A stretch of DNA of 64,000 bases from Sebastes aleutianus (Eukaryota; Chordata; Actinopteri; Perciformes; Sebastidae). A program made the position numbers and the translations under genes. Below are positions 60,581 to 64,000 of the stretch, one piece after another (position 1 is the stretch's first letter; every line of letters starts with the position of its first letter). The stretch spans positions 10,567,591 through 10,631,590 of the forward strand of contig CAKAKS010000067.1 in assembly GCA_916700875.1 (NCBI GenBank), given 5' to 3'. The notes beneath the pieces are model-generated. The model made no database searches and was not told where the DNA came from. It was given only the letters and a program-made list of their open reading frames with translations.

Positions 60581-61372
60581 AATGATTGTGAGATTTAATA
60601 ACACTGAAATCAATGTAAAGCCTGTTTTTGATTGTGGTCCCTTTATTTCTAACTTTAGATATTTTATCATTTATTTGGGGTTCTATGCATACATTGATTA
60701 TGGGAGTGATGTGCAAAGGTATCTTAAAATGTAGATATCAGAAATTCAAGTTCAGGTGAGTGATTTTACATCAAGAAACAATATATTTGAGGCTATTTAA
60801 GGGATTGATGCAAATGATGTGCTACTGACAGTTGTCCTAATGACCTCTGGAGCCAGAGGATCCCTGCTGAGAGAACAACCAGATCTCTCAGCAGAAACAA
60901 GCAGACCAGAGTTGTGATGCAAATGTTCAGACTCGGATCGACACGGCAGCCCCCCTTCAGTCATTCAGCCATTTACACCTGAATGGACCAAACAACGGGA
61001 CGTTTACCTTTTAAATCATGTTTACATGAAGAGCGTTAAAAAGCGGTGAAAACCGTTTGAGACGACCCTGGCGCCTGTTTGGACAAGCCTGCTGAGAGAG
61101 GACAAAAGACTCTTCCATTAATGATAATGAGCCGAGAGCGAGACGCGCCAAACAGGTGGAGGAGGCATGATGAGGACATCTTCATCTTCATCTTCATATA
61201 CACTATGGTACTGCTTTATTTCACACCTTTTAGAGACACCAGTTCGACCAGTACAGACTGGATTTGGGAGTTTTTTGTCATTATAGTGGAGAGAAAGCAA
61301 GGAAAACAGTGACAAATATTTATTATGAGGCCTAGAAATTAAAGTCACATGGAAAACTTAAGAAAATGTCAG
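60581..61372. other. Upstream flank of klf2, nothing assigned
   Basis: No repeat match. A short CATCTT run lies at about 61180-61196. This could contain klf2 regulatory DNA but I see no decisive motif. Confidence 0.4.
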
Positions 61373-61436
61373 ATCCAATAGGTTCCATACATTTAGATGT
61401 TTTAGTGCCATAATCTCCATAGCCTGCCTTTTATTA

Positions 61437-61467
<31 letters not shown>

Positions 61468-61608
61468 CCAATACGCTCCATACATTTTGATGTTTTAGTG
61501 CCATAATCTCCATAGCCTGCATTTTATTATAAATATATATATATATTTATATATCCAATAGGCTCCATCTTTTTGATGTTTTAGTGCCATAATCTCCATA
61601 GCCTGCCT

Positions 61609-61642
<34 letters not shown>
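61373..61642 (+). repeat. Three-copy tandem repeat (93/87-bp unit) with AT-run tails
   Basis: Three units start at 61373, 61466 and 61553. Each reads ATCCAATA(G/C)G(T/C)TCCAT, TTGATGTTTTAGTGCCATAA, TCTCCATAGCCTGC(C/A)TTTT and a TATATA run of variable length. The third lacks a few bases. It ends about 330 bp upstream of the promoter-like region of klf2. Confidence 0.9.
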
Positions 61643-61974
61643 CATTATTTTTTCCTTCCAGATTTTTAACCCTGTACTCTGATCTAATTACATTTTATGA
61701 CTCTTCATCAAAAGAAAAAGGATCTCTTGTGTGTTGTGTAGTGGTGATTAACTGACATGTCTTTAATATTGACTTGTTGGTGCGGCTTGGCCTCCAGCAG
61801 TTTCTGTCATTAGGCTTGTTCTTTTCAGCATATTACGTAAGAATCTATGGTTGCTATATTGCTCGTGTGTTTGTAATTTTGCCTGCAACTTTTTTCCAGC
61901 TCCAGCAGCTCGGTCTCAGGTGGGCAGGTCCTATGTGAGCTGAGTGTTTGTGCGTCATCCTGCTGGAGGAGGTG

Positions 61975-62153
61975 CGTGTCTTTATAGGCTGCTCTGCTCC
62001 TCCTCGCCTGTCACAGCTACACACACAGCAGCTACACTGAGCCTCCGCTGCCTGAGAGCAGCCGCTTTATAAAGAGCTAAATTTACTGAACCTTACGTTG
62101 TTTCCTGAGCTCTCACAATTGGCCAGGCGCGCTCGGGTTAGAGGGTTATAAGA
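61975..62153 (+). promoter_or_regulatory. klf2: klf2 promoter region with three TATA-like elements
   Basis: TATA-like strings are CTTTATAGG (61980-61988), TTTATAAAG (62066-62074) and GGTTATAAGAG (62144-62154); the second is the best. A reverse CCAAT (ATTGG, 62118-62122) lies between the last two. GC content rises here over the flanks. Which TATA is used cannot be decided from sequence; the 5' UTR would be about 150 to 230 nt. The CTTTATAG string is one base off a MEF2 site, a factor known to act on mammalian KLF2. Confidence 0.55.
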
Positions 62154-62325
62154 GGTTTGGAGGACGTCCTTCCACTTTTAAAACTTCATGTTCATGTGCT
62201 CGGAGCGCAGCTGTGGAGAGCGACAGTAAGAGACAGAGACAGAGAGAGACAGAGAGAGACGCGCAGAGTCTCTGGTGCGACTCAACAAGAGACTTTGACA
62301 AGAAATAGTTTATTTCACCAAAACG

Positions 62326-62397
62326 ATGGCCTTATCCGGAGTGATGCTACCTTCATTTTCCACCTTCTCAAACCAAAGAGAAAAAACCTGGGAAAAC
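62326..62397 (+). CDS. klf2: Kruppel-like factor 2, coding exon 1
   Basis: KLF2 is a nuclear zinc-finger transcription factor acting in endothelial shear-stress response, vessel and T-cell biology. The ATG at 62326 has context AAACGATGG and opens 24 codons, MALSGVMLPSFSTFSNQREK followed by TWEN, ending exactly at a GTAAGT donor (62398). The MALS..LPSFSTF start is the conserved N-terminus of KLF2 and KLF4, and the intron position before Arg-Trp matches that family. An in-frame stop close upstream is not needed because the family start is unmistakable. Orthology to klf2 (klf2a or klf2b not resolved) rests on the N-terminus, the middle motifs and linkage to ap1m1. Confidence 0.92.
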
Positions 62398-62469
62398 GTA
62401 AGTTAAAATGATCTTCTTTATGCTTTTTAAAATCTGTGGATAGGTTTATTTGTTTATTTGTTTTGCACA

Positions 62470-62640
62470 ATTTAAGACTATACAACATAACAAAAAAATA
62501 AATGAATAATATACAGTGCAGGAAGAGGCAAAAAACCCCACTGGGTTTATCTGAAGCCTCCACCTTTAGAGACAAGATTAATATAAAGAAATAATATGAA
62601 AACATAATAGTGATAACAAACAATTAGGACATGTTTGGAG
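62470..62640 (-). mobile_element. Interspersed repeat fragment in klf2 intron 1
   Basis: GACTATACAACATAACAAAA, ATACAGTGCAGGAAGAGGC and AAAAAACCCCACTGGG form an order I have seen in many fish sequences. The family name is not known to me. Confidence 0.45.
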
Positions 62641-62713
62641 TTGTGTCACTTTGTTTTTCACCTGTTTTGGATTAGAAAGGTAATATCTTGTAAAGCTGTT
62701 TGGGAAAACAAAG

Positions 62714-63156
62714 AAAAAAAATACTTTATCTTGTATTTTAAGAAACTCCTAATTAAGGCTGAATTACTGGTCTAGTTGGATATCGCCTACAATCTGGCAT
62801 ATTTTATTCTAGATTCAAGATTCACTTTATTGTCATTTCACTGAGTATTTGCATACACAGAAGAAGGAAACGAAATATTGTTTCTCTCCCAGCAACTCCC
62901 GTCAGTGCATTAAAAAGGATAGAATAAATAAGTATTAAAATTAACATACCTAAAAATAACAATAGAAGAATAAAATAAGTAAACGTTCCAGACACAATTT
63001 CATACAATGCTGTTTCGCATTACTGTTCCAAAAATTCTCTAGCAACATCATATCTGAAGAAAAAAATACTTTATCTTGTATTTTAAGAAAAGAAAACTCC
63101 TGATTAGACTGAATTACTGGTCTAGTTGGTCTAATCTCACATATTTTACTCTATAG
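62714..63156. repeat. Duplicated ~100-bp segment flanking a retroposon insert
   Basis: AATACTTTATCTTGTATTTT with AAGAAA, then GCTGAATTACTGGTCTAGTTGG or GACTGAATTACTGG, occurs at about 62720-62815 and again at 63064-63155. CTAGCAACATCATATCTGA also occurs twice (about 63040 and 63153). The spacing, about 343 bp, is a tandem duplication with a mobile insert in the first unit, or a duplication made at insertion. Confidence 0.8.
62815..62995 (+). mobile_element. LINE/SINE-like fragment in klf2 intron 1
   Basis: AGATTCAAGATTCACTTTAT followed by TGTCATTTCA, then ACACAGAAGAAGGAAACGAA and ATTGTTTCTCTCCCAGC. This is the 'TTTATTGTCATT...ACGAAAT' signature of a common fish retroposon end, followed by an A-rich stretch. 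Confidence 0.55.
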
Positions 63157-63197
63157 CAACATCATATCTGATCATATCTCTATTTCTTCTCTTCCAG

Positions 63198-64000
63198 AGG
63201 TGGAAAGGAGACATGGACAGACTAGTCTCCAGCAGCTGCTCCATGCTTGAGATGGTACACAACCTGGACAATCACAGCAAAAGGGACGACGAGGATCTGA
63301 GTAACTATTTGGATCTGGATTTTATTCTCGCCAACACGACCGGCTCCGAGAGCAGCGGAGCGGACTTTGTGAACACAGACCCGGGCATGTACACACCGGG
63401 CTCCTCGGTGCCTTCCTACCCGGCGGAGGAGCACCGCTCCCCGCCTCCGCCCTACGGCCTCAGCCTCATGACGGAGCTGCTCCGCTCCGAAGGAACCAAC
63501 AACAACAACTACGGCGTGACGCGCAACAACTCCTGCGTCCAGGGGAGATTTTACGTCAACACGTCAGCGCATTTCCCCCGCCACCAGGAGATCAAAGTGG
63601 AGCCGCCCATGGACGGTTACGGCCCCGTTTTGGGCATGGTGCCCCAGAGCTGCAGCAGCAAAATCAAGCAAGAGGGCAATGTTTCGTGCATGATGTCCTT
63701 CGAGCAGCCCCGGGTGGCCATCTCCCCGCGGGCATCCAGCAACATGACACCGCCTCTCAGCCCACAAGACCAGGCAGCTTCCGACTTCTCATCCATGAAC
63801 TTCTCTCAGAAGTACCACCACGGTGCACCGGCAGCGGCTTTCCCACACCACCCTCAGGCTCCACACATGCAGATGCCCTATCACGCCCAGCACACCGCCG
63901 CATTTGGCATGTACGACGAAGGTCTGAGCCTGCAGCCAGGGGGCGCTCAGAGGGTGATGCTCACACCGCCCTCCTCTCCGCTCGAGCTGCTGGAGGCCAA
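63198..64000 (+). CDS. klf2: Kruppel-like factor 2, coding exon 2 (cut by window end)
   Basis: The exon starts AGG TGG in phase 0 and stays open to the last base, adding 267 codons and two bases, so residues 25-291 are visible. Domains in order: acidic activation segment about residues 54-70 (DDEDLSNYLDLDFILAN); PPPPY WW-binding motif 106-110; LMTELLRSE box 114-122; SUMO sites IKVE (Lys157) and IKQE (Lys181); TPPLS (208-212) and TPPSS (280-284), which fit FBXW7 phosphodegrons; and LELLEA at 286-291, just before the basic KPKRGRRSW segment expected next. The three C2H2 fingers lie outside the window. Exon GC content is much higher than in surrounding DNA. No frameshift is seen. klf4 is less likely because the interior follows KLF2 (KIKQEGNVSC). 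Confidence 0.93.

Larger units (their letters stand above)
62398..63197 (+). other. klf2: klf2 intron 1 with repeat insertions and a local duplication
   Basis: A phase-0 intron of 800 nt with GTAAGT donor and CTTCTCTTCCAG acceptor. It contains a fish repeat at about 62470-62640, a LINE/SINE-like insert at about 62815-62995, and two copies of a ~100-bp segment around that insert. Non-repeat intron sequence is therefore only a few hundred bases. Confidence 0.85.

Noticed and set aside
63222..63767. Minus-strand frames within klf2 exon 2
   Set aside because: Shadows of the GC-rich klf2 coding frame.
1..64000. CRISPR array, bacterial defence island or biosynthetic cluster
   Set aside because: Split genes, fish-type repeats and lack of dense ORFs show vertebrate nuclear DNA. 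Tandem repeats here do not have the regular spacer pattern of a CRISPR array.

Overview
The window is animal nuclear DNA, most likely from a percomorph teleost. Coding sequence is sparse and split by GT-AG introns. The intervals are packed with short non-autonomous transposons and simple repeats of kinds common in spiny-rayed fish, and there are no operons. Two genes are recognisable, both on the plus strand and both cut by the window edges.

Left edge (1-3.8 kb): the 3' end of ap1m1, the mu1 subunit of the AP-1 clathrin adaptor. It shows a long intron, a 76-nt penultimate coding exon, a 23-nt terminal coding exon ending in ...YQLRTQ and a stop, and then a 3' UTR. Right edge (62.0-64.0 kb): the 5' part of klf2, a Kruppel-like zinc-finger transcription factor. 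It has TATA-like elements, a 72-nt first coding exon, an 800-bp intron, and a second exon that runs off the window just before the zinc fingers. As I recall, AP1M1 and KLF2 are also neighbours on human 19p13.11, so this is probably an ancestral vertebrate linkage, and it supports calling the factor klf2 rather than klf4 or klf17.

Middle (3.8-62 kb): about 58 kb with no protein-coding gene I can support. It holds many MITE-like elements, several nested. The main ones are a hAT-like 'AGTGGTGGAA' family, an 'AAAGGNACAGTGTGTA' family, a multicopy family with the CCTAAACCTAAC / AAGCCCAACCATG core, a 376-bp element with 33-bp inverted ends, a large palindromic element, and a GTATACTT-rich block. 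There are also LINE-tail fragments, minisatellites and microsatellites. Within this interval are two compact promoter-like clusters (about 45.78 kb and 55.88 kb), a perfect 21-bp inverted repeat (53.87 kb), an exon-like 86-nt open segment (43.14 kb) and an unrecognised 89-codon ORF (13.56 kb).

Nothing here resembles a prokaryotic defence or metabolic system. The best leads for something undescribed are the two orphan promoter clusters in the ap1m1-klf2 interval, which could be noncoding RNA or micropeptide promoters or klf2 regulatory DNA. Repeat identities rest on internal comparison of copies in this window plus memory of fish repeats, not on a database search.
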